DNA from: Gulosibacter sp. 10
GTDB taxonomy: Bacteria; Actinomycetota; Actinomycetes; Actinomycetales; Microbacteriaceae
Reading direction: 5' to 3'
Assembly (NCBI RefSeq): GCF_900163695.1
Contig: NZ_FUIC01000035.1
Span: forward strand, 1 to 64,000
Length of the DNA: 64,000 nt
Both the position numbers and the translations under genes were made by a program. Shown piece after piece: positions 43,651-51,190 of this stretch (positions are counted from its first letter, which is position 1; each line of letters opens with the position of its first letter). Under the pieces are notes generated by a model, which was not told where the DNA came from, did not search any database, and saw only the letters and a program-made list of their open reading frames with translations.

Positions 43651-44733
43651 GTGCAAGCTGAACACGTGCCACCGACATCCGCAGAACTCGAACGGCTCGC
43701 GGCCGATGTGCTCGCGAACATCCTCACGGCCCTGCAGCGGAGCGGCAGCTCACTCGTGCACGAGGGATCGCTCGCGGTGGGGATCGAGTCGCAGGTGCGC
43801 TCGATCCTCGCCGAGACGCTGACGCTGCTGGGCGTCGAGGCGTCCGAGCTCATGGCGTTCCCCGCGCAGGAGGCCGGGTTCGAGTCGAAGGGATCGGTGC
43901 TCGCGCAGCGGGACTACAACCCGGCCGAGCCGCTGGCGGTGGGCGAGATGGTGTTCGACCTCGCCCTGCCGAGGCTCGTCGGCCTGCTCGGCCGGCAGGA
44001 TGCGGCGCGCATCGCGCAGGTGCTCCACCGGGCGATCTGGCGGCGCTTCCCGCCCGCCGCGCTCGGCTACGTCGAGGCGCTGCGGGTGCGGCTCATCGAG
44101 TCGGAGCGGGCGGCGAACGGGAGGCTCGCCCGCGAGCTGCACGACCGCATCGCGCACGGCATCCTCACCGGCCTGCAGCAGGTGGAGCTCGCACGGATGC
44201 GGGCCGACGGCGAGGAGCTCGCGTCGGCGGAGCGGATCCTGCGCGCGACGCTCGACGACACCCGCCGGCTCGCGCAGGACATGCGGCTCAGCACCGCCGG
44301 CCGCAGCCTCGACGAGGCGATCGAGGACTTCGTGCTGCGGGCGCAGGGCGAGGCGCCCGCGATCCGCTTCGCCGTGCTCGGGGAGCCGATGGCGCTCACC
44401 GAGAAGGTGACGGCGGAGGTGTTCGCGATCGTGCTCGAGGCCTGCCGGAACGCGCGCACGCACGCGAACGGCGCGACCGAGGTGGTGATCACGGCGGAGT
44501 GGACCGAGGACGATCTCGTCGTCTCGGTCGTGGACGACGGCGACGGCTCCGGCACCTCGTCGCCGGGCAGCGGCATGGGCATCGCCGGGATGCGCGAGCG
44601 CGCGGCCGGCATCCACGCGCGGCTGGAGGTGCGGGATGCGCTGCCCGGCACCGCCGTGGTGCTGACGCTGCCGCACTACCCGTTCTCGGAGCGCGGCGGC
44701 GCGGCCGGGTCCGCGGAGTCGGAGCCGCGATGA
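43651..44733 (+). CDS. NarL-type sensor histidine kinase (HisKA_3)
   Basis: This kinase of about 360 aa is cytoplasmic, with no hydrophobic segment. An N-terminal sensor region of unknown type precedes the HisKA_3 dimerisation helix with phospho-acceptor His in RLARELHDRIAHGILTGLQQVEL, and an HATPase domain (EACRNARTHANG, DDGDGSGTSSPGSGMGIAGMRERA). The start is uncertain: GTG 43651 and GTG 43666 both lack a ribosome-binding site. It overlaps its response regulator by 4 bp. The signal is unknown. Confidence 0.88.
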   Translation: MQAEHVPPTSAELERLAADVLANILTALQRSGSSLVHEGSLAVGIESQVRSILAETLTLLGVEASELMAFPAQEAGFESKGSVLAQRDYNPAEPLAVGEMVFDLALPRLVGLLGRQDAARIAQVLHRAIWRRFPPAALGYVEALRVRLIESERAANGRLARELHDRIAHGILTGLQQVELARMRADGEELASAERILRATLDDTRRLAQDMRLSTAGRSLDEAIEDFVLRAQGEAPAIRFAVLGEPMALTEKVTAEVFAIVLEACRNARTHANGATEVVITAEWTEDDLVVSVVDDGDGSGTSSPGSGMGIAGMRERAAGIHARLEVRDALPGTAVVLTLPHYPFSERGGAAGSAESEPR

Positions 44734-45323
44734 TCCGCGTCTGCATCGCCGACGACCACGCGCTGTTCCGCGCGGGGATGGTGGCGCTGCTGGCGCGCGT
44801 GCCGGAGTTCGAGGTGGTGGGCGAGGCGGAGGACGGCGATATGGCGGTGCACGTCTCGCGCGATGCGGAGCCGGACGTGCTGCTGCTCGACGTGGAGATG
44901 CCCGGGCCGGCGGTGAGCTCGGTGATCTCGCGGGTCCTGCGGGCGAGCCCCGGCACGTCGATCGTGGTGGTGTCGATGCACGCCGACCGGCTGCTCGCGG
45001 ATCGTCTGCGGGAGGCAGGCGCGGCGGATGTGGTGTCGAAGTCGGCGCCGAGCGCGACGCTCATCGAGGTGGTGCGGGCCGCGGCGGGGAGGAGCCCCCG
45101 CATCGCGGCGGCGGAGCCGCGGGGCGCCTCGGTGCTCACGCCGCGCGAGGCGGAGGTGCTGCACTATGTGGCGCTCGGCTGCACCAACCGGGATGTGGCC
45201 GGGCGGCTCTCCCTCTCGCCGGATACCGTGAAGCGGCACCTGTCGAACATCGGCCGCAAGCTCGGCACCGGCAACCGGCTCGAGAGCGTGCGCCGGGCTC
45301 GGCGCGAGGGGCTCATCTCGTGA
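44730..45323 (+). CDS. NarL/LuxR-family response regulator
   Basis: This 197-aa regulator has a receiver domain (IADDHALFRAGM, phospho-acceptor Asp in LLLDVEMPG, Lys in VSKSAP) and a C-terminal LuxR helix-turn-helix (LTPREAEVLHYVALGCTNRDVAGRLSLSPDTVKRHLSNIGRKL). It is coupled to the kinase by a 4-bp ATGA overlap. No clear target gene adjoins. Confidence 0.93.
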   Translation: MIRVCIADDHALFRAGMVALLARVPEFEVVGEAEDGDMAVHVSRDAEPDVLLLDVEMPGPAVSSVISRVLRASPGTSIVVVSMHADRLLADRLREAGAADVVSKSAPSATLIEVVRAAAGRSPRIAAAEPRGASVLTPREAEVLHYVALGCTNRDVAGRLSLSPDTVKRHLSNIGRKLGTGNRLESVRRARREGLIS

Positions 45324-45391
45324 GGTCGCGATCCTCCTGGGCGGTCGCGTCCGCTCTCGCGGGACAGCACTCGCCGGTGGCAGGGAGGTGA

Positions 45392-45901
45392 TCAGCCCGG
45401 CACCGGCTCCCGAGCGAGAAGCTCCTCGAACTCCTCTTCCGTCAGCCATGAGCCGTCTTCGGGATCGACGCGATCTCGGCAGGCGCCCGGCCCGCCGAGC
45501 TCCTCGAGCCGTTCGCCCTCCGAAGAGAACACGCAGATGTGCCACAACCCGCTGTTGAACTCCAGCCCCGAATCGACTCCATCCTCGATTCGAGCGCCAT
45601 GCACAAGCAGCAGGTCGACGACTACCGGAGGGAATCCGGCCCTGTCGCTGACGCGGTAGTGCTCTGTACCCGGATATTCCATGGCTAGTTGATACACGTG
45701 ATAACGAAGGTCGAGCGGATTGCGCAACGGGGACAACATCACGGCTACGCCGCCCACCGCGACCGTGAGCAACAGGGCCACCAGCACCGCCGAAGTTGCG
45801 AGCAGCGAGCCCACGGGTTTGCCGCCGCGCGATACTCGATCGCCATCGGACGATTGCCCATCGTCGCCCATCCACGACTGGAGATCATCGATATCGCTCA
45901 T
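45392..45901 (-). CDS. Hypothetical single-span membrane protein
   Basis: This 169-aa protein has a cytoplasmic acidic N-terminus (MSDIDDLQSWMGDDGQ), one transmembrane helix at about residues 31-55, then an extracellular domain with two Cys (HICVFSSEG and GACRDR) that could form a disulfide. I do not recognise a family. The coding sequence has lower GC than its neighbours and borders an AT-richer patch. Confidence 0.6.
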   Translation of the reverse strand: MSDIDDLQSWMGDDGQSSDGDRVSRGGKPVGSLLATSAVLVALLLTVAVGGVAVMLSPLRNPLDLRYHVYQLAMEYPGTEHYRVSDRAGFPPVVVDLLLVHGARIEDGVDSGLEFNSGLWHICVFSSEGERLEELGGPGACRDRVDPEDGSWLTEEEFEELLAREPVPG

Positions 45902-46308
45902 CGCGCACCGCCCTCATCGCCCCGCGGGCCTTGCCACCGTTGACCGGCTTCCCAACAGACACTTCGACTACCCGTATTACGGGCTCGGATTCGCCTCGAT
46001 CTATCGATCACGCGCCGCTTCCGGCAGCATCACGTCGCACACCTGAAGCGACTCACGATCGCAATAGGGCTCGATCTCCCCATTCGACCGTCAAACCAGT
46101 CTTGAACTTCAAATTATTCCACGCCGAATATTCCCCTTTTCATTCTCACCAATCCGCTCAAACAGGATCAGAATACAAGACTCCATTCTCATTGAATATC
46201 ACCCGAATGGGCCATCCCGTCGAACAGAAGCCACGACGACACATAATTTCTTATAATGCCCCTTCGCGACTAGTCCTGTAATATTTCGAGCTTGAAAAAA
46301 TCCTGGGC
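45902..46308. other. AT-richer intergenic patch
   Basis: These 407 bp lack a supportable gene. The part from about 46080 to 46300 is clearly richer in A+T than the rest of the window (runs such as CAAATTATTCC, CCCCTTTTCATTC and ATTTCTTATAATG). A TATAAT at 46252-46257 could be the -10 of the following lipoprotein gene, though I see no good -35 17 nt before it. The base composition suggests foreign or decayed DNA. Confidence 0.55.
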
Positions 46309-46719
46309 ATGACAATACTGGCCGCCGTCGCGGTCGTAGCACTGGCAGGATGTTCCGCGGGGCCGGACCGGACAGAGGCGACCGCGCCTGCCGAATCCAC
46401 CGAGTCGACGGTCGATTTCGCACTAACCGAGACCGAGGCCGCAGAGGCGTGCTCGGACGCGTACTTTGCCGAGCTCGAGGCCCTCTACGATCCCTCGAAG
46501 TACGAGGAGTACGAGGAGGTACTCATCGAAAGCGATCGGCAATACATCGAGTCGCAACGGACCAACTTTGGGTGGGACGCCCCGATCGTCACGTACATGG
46601 ACGAAGCGATGCACCTCGAATTCGAGTACATCGCGGACGGGGACCCGGCGGGACCAATCACCGGCACGGCGACCGCCGACGGTCAGATCTCCCTCGGGAA
46701 CCGCGAGGAGCAGCCCTAG
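46309..46719 (+). CDS. Small putative lipoprotein
   Basis: This 136-aa protein opens with a short hydrophobic signal and lipobox LAGC (Cys at about residue 15), so it should be lipid-anchored. The mature part is acidic (Glu/Asp/Tyr-rich: YDPSKYEEYEEVL) with a single later Cys in ACSDAYF. There is no recognisable family. The signal lacks the usual basic residues at its very start (MTILAAV), so the true start may be slightly upstream. It lies at the edge of the AT-richer patch. Confidence 0.55.
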   Translation: MTILAAVAVVALAGCSAGPDRTEATAPAESTESTVDFALTETEAAEACSDAYFAELEALYDPSKYEEYEEVLIESDRQYIESQRTNFGWDAPIVTYMDEAMHLEFEYIADGDPAGPITGTATADGQISLGNREEQP

Positions 46720-47106
46720 CTTCTGCACCTCCTGTGCAGGTTCGAGAACTCTTCGTGCCCTCTGCCGGAGGCTCCCCGAACGGACCATCCACGCGCGACA
46801 GTCGGGTGCAACGCCGAGCACCGTCACGATCTTGGCGACGACTCGCCGCCCGAGTCCCGGCGATATCGCGATTCGCCGCCAAGTTCCATCGAGAAGAACC
46901 GGCAGCTACCAGGCGCAGCTTGAAGCCCCATGACCGCCGAGGAGTCAGAGCCGCCAACTTCGTAGGCTCCTACGGAAACTTGGCGGCAAGATGCCACTCG
47001 AACACGCAGCGGCCGGCAGACTGCCGCCAAGATTCGGCGGGCACCGACGGATTCGAACGAAGCGCGCCAGAGCCGCCAGGTTTCCTCCAGGCGGCGCCGG
47101 ACGCCC
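46720..47106. repeat. Cluster of CCGCCAAG-type palindromic repeat arms (family B)
   Basis: This 387-bp gap holds several copies of one arm: CGCCGCCAAGTTCC at 46874-46887, a hairpin built from CCGCCAA (46951-46957) and TTGGCGG (46980-46986) with an inner CGTAGG/CCTACG stem, and CCGCCAAGATTCGG at 47024-47037. The last is identical to an arm at 56147-56160. No gene is supportable here. Confidence 0.65.
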
Positions 47107-47538
47107 CTACCCGTCGATCCGCTCGATCTCCGCGGCCGCCGAACGGTCCGAGTCCGCGAGCAGCGCGCCGAGGCGCTCGACCTCGTCCTGCTCGCCGATC
47201 GCCTCCGCGGCGCGGCGCAGCAGCCAGAAGCAGCGCAGCACTCCCTGGTTCGGCTCGTGGCTCCAGGGCACCGGCCCCTGCCCCTTCCACCCGGCGCGGC
47301 GCAGCGCGTCCAGGCCCCGGTGGTAGCCCACCCGGGCGAAGGCGTACGACTCGAGCACGCGCTCGTCGCGGAAGGCCTGCGCCGCGGCCTCGGCCCACGC
47401 GAGCGAGGATTTCGGATGTTTTGTGACGATGGCCGCGAGCGCCGCCTCCTCGCGCGGCAGATGGCTGAGATCGTCGAGAACCTCGGGCTCTTCGTCGAGT
47501 CGGGTTTCGGGGATGCCGAGCAGGTTGTTCGAAGTCAT
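47107..47538 (-). CDS. DUF3151 family protein
   Basis: This 143-aa protein belongs to an actinobacterial family of unknown function. It is recognised by LLGIPETRLDEEPEV at the start and by LAWAEAAAQAFRDERVLESYAFARVGYHRGLDALRRAGWKGQGPVPW in the core (residues about 50-95), followed by GVLRCFWLLRRAAEAIGE. ATG 47538 has no ribosome-binding site, which fits a leaderless mRNA. A frame extension to 47583 is unlikely. It is divergent from the FMN riboswitch unit. Confidence 0.85.
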   Translation of the reverse strand: MTSNNLLGIPETRLDEEPEVLDDLSHLPREEAALAAIVTKHPKSSLAWAEAAAQAFRDERVLESYAFARVGYHRGLDALRRAGWKGQGPVPWSHEPNQGVLRCFWLLRRAAEAIGEQDEVERLGALLADSDRSAAAEIERIDG

Positions 47539-47580
47539 GGTGCCATTATGGCCGGGGATGTGTAGGATCGCCCTCGAGTA

Positions 47581-47710
47581 CACGTGCTCCGGGGTCGGTG
47601 AAATTCCGAGCCGGCGGTGAAAGTCCGCGACCCGCCCGCCAGCGATGGCGGCGGCTGATCCGGTGGAATTCCGGGACCGACGGTCATAGTCCGGATGGGA
47701 GGCGCGCGTG
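47581..47710 (+). ncRNA. FMN riboswitch (RFN element)
   Basis: The conserved aptamer blocks occur in order: GGGGTCGGTGAAATTCCGA, CCGGCGGTGAAAGTCCGCGACCCG, CTGATCCGGTGGAATTCCGG, GACCGACGGTCATAGTCCGGATGGGAGG. The closing stem pairs CACG-type ends at 47581 and 47710. About 88 nt later the ABC permease begins. A small CTCCG (47768-47772) / CGGAG (47787-47791) hairpin would cover the ribosome-binding GGAG, so control may be at translation. High FMN should turn the operon off. Confidence 0.92.
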
Positions 47711-47797
47711 CGTTCCGACGCATCCGTTCACGGACGTCGGGGCGCGTCGTCTTCCCTCGCACCCTCCCTCCGGAGCCAAACCGGATCGGAGTGACGA

Positions 47798-48583
47798 ATG
47801 GGACGAAAGCGCCGCGCGATGCGATGGCCGCAGGTGGCCGCGCCCGTGCTGTTCGCCGCGGTCATCGTGCTCGTATGGCAGCTCGCCGTGGGCACCGGCG
47901 CGGTGAGCTCCGCGTTCCTCCCGGCACCCTCCGACCTCATCCGCCGCTTCTGGCTCGAGCTCACGCAGGGCCCGCTGCTCGACCACACCATCACGACGCT
48001 CGCCGCCGCGATCTACGGCACGGTGCTCGCGACCCTCGTGGCCGTACCCCTCGGCTACCTCATCGCCAAGGTGCGCTGGGTGGACCTCGCGATGACGCCG
48101 TACGTGACCGCGTCCCAGGCCATCCCCGCCGTCGCCGTGGCGCCGCTGCTCGCGCTCTGGATCGGCTACGGCCTGACGCCGATCGCGTTCCTCTGCGCCG
48201 TCGTCGCCTTCTTCCCCATGCTCATCACCACCGTGCTCGGCGTGCAGTCGCTGCCGCAGGACGTGCTCGAGGCGGCGAAGCTCGACGGCGCGAACGCGTG
48301 GCAGTCGCTGCGCTGGGTCGAGGCGCCGCTCGCGATGCCGAGCGTGCTCGCCGGCATCCGCGCCGGCGTCGCCCTCTCGGTCACCGGCGCCGTGGTCGGC
48401 GAATTCACGATGGGCGGCCAGGGCCTCGGCATGCTCCTCACCCTCTACCGCGACGCGAACGACACCGAGGGCATGTTCGCGACGCTCTTCACGCTCGCCT
48501 TCCTCGCGGTCGGCATGTTCACGCTGCTGCGCGTGCTGCAATCCGTCGTCGCCCGCGCCATCACCAAGGAGAAGAAACGATGA
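47798..48583 (+). CDS. ribX: ABC transporter permease under FMN riboswitch (RibX-like)
   Basis: This 261-aa permease has about six membrane segments and the EAA loop EAAKLDGANAWQSLRWVEAPLAMPSVLAGIR. ATG 47798 has GGAG 6 nt upstream. Direct control by an FMN riboswitch marks it as the channel of a riboflavin (or flavin precursor) importer. RibXY systems described in Chloroflexi have the same two-gene form. By sequence alone the family also covers thiamine-precursor and taurine permeases, so the assignment rests on the riboswitch. No ATPase gene is adjacent. Confidence 0.85.
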   Translation: MGRKRRAMRWPQVAAPVLFAAVIVLVWQLAVGTGAVSSAFLPAPSDLIRRFWLELTQGPLLDHTITTLAAAIYGTVLATLVAVPLGYLIAKVRWVDLAMTPYVTASQAIPAVAVAPLLALWIGYGLTPIAFLCAVVAFFPMLITTVLGVQSLPQDVLEAAKLDGANAWQSLRWVEAPLAMPSVLAGIRAGVALSVTGAVVGEFTMGGQGLGMLLTLYRDANDTEGMFATLFTLAFLAVGMFTLLRVLQSVVARAITKEKKR

Positions 48584-49566
48584 ACAAGAGCTTCCGGATG
48601 CTGGCCGTCGGCGCGGCATCGACGCTGCTGCTCGCCGGCTGCGCAGGCGGCGGGGCCTCCGACCAGGACGCGCTGACCGTCGGCCTCACCTACACGCCCA
48701 ACGTGCAGTTCGCCCCCTTCTACGTGGCCGAGGAGCTCGGCTACTTCGAGGATGCGGGGGTGGACGTCGAGCTGCGCCACCACGGCGAGAGCGAGGAGCT
48801 CTTCGGCGCCCTCAAGGCCGGCGACGAGGACCTCGTCTACGCGGGCGGCGACGAGATCGTGCAGGCCGTCTCGGCGGGCGTGCCCGTCACCTCGGTCGCG
48901 ACCCTCTACAACACCTACCCCGCCGTGCTCATCGTCCCCGCCGACTCGGACATCGAGACCGCCGCGGACCTCGAGGGCCACTCGGTGGGCACTCCGGGCC
49001 CGTACGGCCAGACCTACTTCGCGCTGCTCGCCCTCTTCGACCAGACCGGCCTCACCGAGGAGGATGTCGACGTGCAGCACATCGGCTTCACGCAGCAGGC
49101 CGCGCTCACCTCCGGCAAGGTCGACGCGGTCATGGGCTTCTCGAACAACGATGCCGTGCAGTTCGCGGCGCAGGGCTTCGACGTGCGCGTGATCGAGGCC
49201 GTCGACCCGGAGGCGCCCACCCTGGTCGGCCCCGCGCTCGGCGCGGCCGAGGGGCTCGAGGACTCCCAGGTCACCGCCCTGCTCGGCGCCCTGCGCGAGG
49301 CGATCGCCTACATCGAGGAGCACCCCGAGGAGACCATCGAGATCTCGGCCGGCTACATCCCCACGCTCACCACGCAGGAGCAGAAGGACGCCGCGCTCGC
49401 CACCCTGGAGGCGACCATCCCGCTCATGGCCCCCGACGGCGACCTGCCGCTGCTCACCAACAACCCCGATGTGTGGGAGGCGATGCTCGAGTTCATGCCC
49501 CGGGCCGGGATCATCCCCGAGCCGGTGGCGGCCGAGGACGCCTACACGAACGAGCTGCTCCCCTAG
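48580..49566 (+). CDS. ribY: ABC substrate-binding lipoprotein, NMT1/THI5-like (RibY-like)
   Basis: This 328-aa lipoprotein has lipobox LAGC (Cys at about residue 20). The mature part has the NMT1/THI5-like fold: LTYTPNVQFAPFYVAEELGYFEDAGVDVELR, then the loop SVGTPGPYGQTYFALLAL and GKVDAVMGFSNNDAVQF. Proteins with this fold bind thiamine precursors or, under FMN riboswitches, riboflavin. It overlaps the permease by 4 bp. The next gene on the strand is unrelated. Confidence 0.86.
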   Translation: MNKSFRMLAVGAASTLLLAGCAGGGASDQDALTVGLTYTPNVQFAPFYVAEELGYFEDAGVDVELRHHGESEELFGALKAGDEDLVYAGGDEIVQAVSAGVPVTSVATLYNTYPAVLIVPADSDIETAADLEGHSVGTPGPYGQTYFALLALFDQTGLTEEDVDVQHIGFTQQAALTSGKVDAVMGFSNNDAVQFAAQGFDVRVIEAVDPEAPTLVGPALGAAEGLEDSQVTALLGALREAIAYIEEHPEETIEISAGYIPTLTTQEQKDAALATLEATIPLMAPDGDLPLLTNNPDVWEAMLEFMPRAGIIPEPVAAEDAYTNELLP

Positions 49567-49575
49567 GCTGGTCGC

Positions 49576-50241
49576 ATGATCCCCGACGCCGAGCTGCTCG
49601 ACGCCCTCCGCCGCTGGGCCCGGAGCGCCGACTCGTTCCGGCTCAGCGACTACGACGAGTGGGCGCGGGCGAACGATGCCGCGAGCCCGTCCACCCTCAT
49701 CCTGCGCTTCGGCAGCTGGAGCGAGGCGATGCGCTCGGCGGGGCTCTCGGACAGGCTCACGACGTCGCGGCAGCAGCGGCAGGTGATCTCGGATGCGGAG
49801 ATCTGGGCCTGCGTGGTCGCGTACCTGCGGGCCGACCGCGACCGCCGCTCCTACGCCGACCTCGGCGTGTGGCTGCGCGAATCCGGGCTGCCGAGCGCCG
49901 CGACCGTGCGCGCGAGGCTCGGCAGGTGGTCGGAGGTGCGGGACACCGCGCAGCGGGTGCTCGACTACGAGGGCGGGCTCGGCACCGGGGCCGAGCCCTG
50001 GCCGTTCGCCGACGAGGTGCTCTCGATCACGCCCGGCGCGGGGCCGCGGCGCGAGCTGACCGAGGATGCCTGCGCCGCCGCCCTGCACCGCACGGCCGTG
50101 GTGCTCGACGGGCCGCTCACCATGGCGGCCTACGACGCGGTGCGCGCTCCCGAGGAGCCGAGCTCGAGCGCGCTGCTGCGGCGGTTCGGGGGCTGGCGCG
50201 ACGCGCTCAAGGCGACGGGGCTGGGCGACCGCACCCGCTGA
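49576..50241 (+). CDS. Homing-endonuclease-associated-repeat protein
   Basis: This 221-aa protein has at least three copies of a helical repeat ending in a W-x-x-A-x-x-x-A-G-like signature: TLILRFGSWSEAMRSAGL (about residues 39-57), TVRARLGRWSEVRDTAQ (about 108-125) and LLRRFGGWRDALKATGL (about 199-216). In homing endonucleases such repeats bind DNA. No nuclease motif (HNH, GIY-YIG) is present, so it is probably a DNA-binding protein of unknown role, common in actinobacteria. The start follows the ribY stop by 9 nt, so it may be co-transcribed with that operon. Confidence 0.75.
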   Translation: MIPDAELLDALRRWARSADSFRLSDYDEWARANDAASPSTLILRFGSWSEAMRSAGLSDRLTTSRQQRQVISDAEIWACVVAYLRADRDRRSYADLGVWLRESGLPSAATVRARLGRWSEVRDTAQRVLDYEGGLGTGAEPWPFADEVLSITPGAGPRRELTEDACAAALHRTAVVLDGPLTMAAYDAVRAPEEPSSSALLRRFGGWRDALKATGLGDRTR

Positions 50242-50389
50242 CGCCGCCGCTGCCGGGGCGCCCGGCCGCCGGGAACCCCGCTTCTGCCGGGGCCGGGAGG
50301 GGCCCGCTCCTGCCGCCGCCCGCCGGGTGCGCATTGTCTGCCCTGCCGCCCGGTGGTTCTGCCGGTGTGCCGCCGCGCGTCTCCCGCGG

Positions 50390-50466
50390 GGCTGCTGTTC
50401 CGGATGCGAATAGGCGGCACATCCGGATATCCGGGTTCTGCGCCCTATTCGCATCCGGAACGGCAG
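50390..50466. repeat. Palindromic repeat, family A, copy 2
   Basis: The inner arms GTTCCGGATGCGAATAGG (50397-50414) and its exact complement (50444-50461) form an 18-bp stem, extended with mismatches outward. The loop (CACATC...ATATCCGGGTTCTGCG) is shared with the copy at 30950-31028. The rest of the gap 50242-50504 is GC-rich filler with a 16-bp match (50266-50281) to the terminator arm at 3866. Confidence 0.85.
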
Positions 50467-50504
50467 GCCGGGCCGAGCCCCGACGGATGGCTAGGCTTGG
50501 GCAG

Positions 50505-51146
50505 ATGAGCGAAACGCACGAGCTGTCGACCCGCGGCGTCGGCCCCTGGGAGGGCGAGTGGCCCGAGGATCCCCGCTACGACCGGGAGCTGCTCGCGAAC
50601 GGCGACACCCGCAACGTGATCGATCGCTTCCGGTACTGGACGATGGAGGCGATCATCGCCGACCTCGACGAGTCGCGGCATCCGTTCCACGTGGCCATCG
50701 AGAACTGGCAGCACGACATGAACATCGGCTCGATCGTGCGCTCGGCCAACGCGTTCGGCGCGAACACGGTGCACATCATCGGCCGCAAGCGCTGGAACAA
50801 GCGCGGCGCGATGGTCACCGACCGCTACCAGCACGTCGTGCACCACGAGACGGTGGAGGCGTTCGTGGCGTGGGCGCGCTCGGCGGCGCTGCCGATCATG
50901 GCGATCGACAACGTGCCAGGGTGCGTGCCCATCGAGGCGACCCCGCTGCCCGAGCGCTGCGTCTTCCTGTTCGGGCAGGAGGGTCCGGGGCTCACCGCGG
51001 AGGCCGTCGCCGCCGCCGAGCAGGTGATCGAGATCACGCAGTTCGGCTCGACCCGCTCGATCAACGCCTCCGCGGCGGCCGCGGTCACGATGCACGACTG
51101 GGTGCTCCAGCACGTCTACGGCCGCCGGCCCGCCGTGCGGGATTAG
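50505..51146 (+). CDS. SpoU-family rRNA/tRNA 2'-O-methyltransferase (TrmH-like)
   Basis: This 213-aa SPOUT-fold enzyme has motif 1 QHDMNIGSIVRSANAFGA, motif 2 CVFLFGQEGPGLTAEAV and motif 3 STRSINASAAAAVTMHDW, which form the knotted S-adenosylmethionine site. It methylates a ribose 2'-OH in rRNA or tRNA. The exact base is not predictable. ATG 50505 has a TAGGCT hexamer about 7 nt upstream and no ribosome-binding site, so it may be leaderless. Confidence 0.9.
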   Translation: MSETHELSTRGVGPWEGEWPEDPRYDRELLANGDTRNVIDRFRYWTMEAIIADLDESRHPFHVAIENWQHDMNIGSIVRSANAFGANTVHIIGRKRWNKRGAMVTDRYQHVVHHETVEAFVAWARSAALPIMAIDNVPGCVPIEATPLPERCVFLFGQEGPGLTAEAVAAAEQVIEITQFGSTRSINASAAAAVTMHDWVLQHVYGRRPAVRD

Positions 51147-51190
51147 GCCGGGAGCCCGGCGAACCGCAACGGTGTCGAGCCGGGGCCGAC

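Noticed and set aside
46720-47106. Possible CRISPR-like array from the repeated CCGCCAAG arms
   Set aside because: Spacing is irregular, copies are in both orientations and no cas genes are present. They are palindromic repeat arms.
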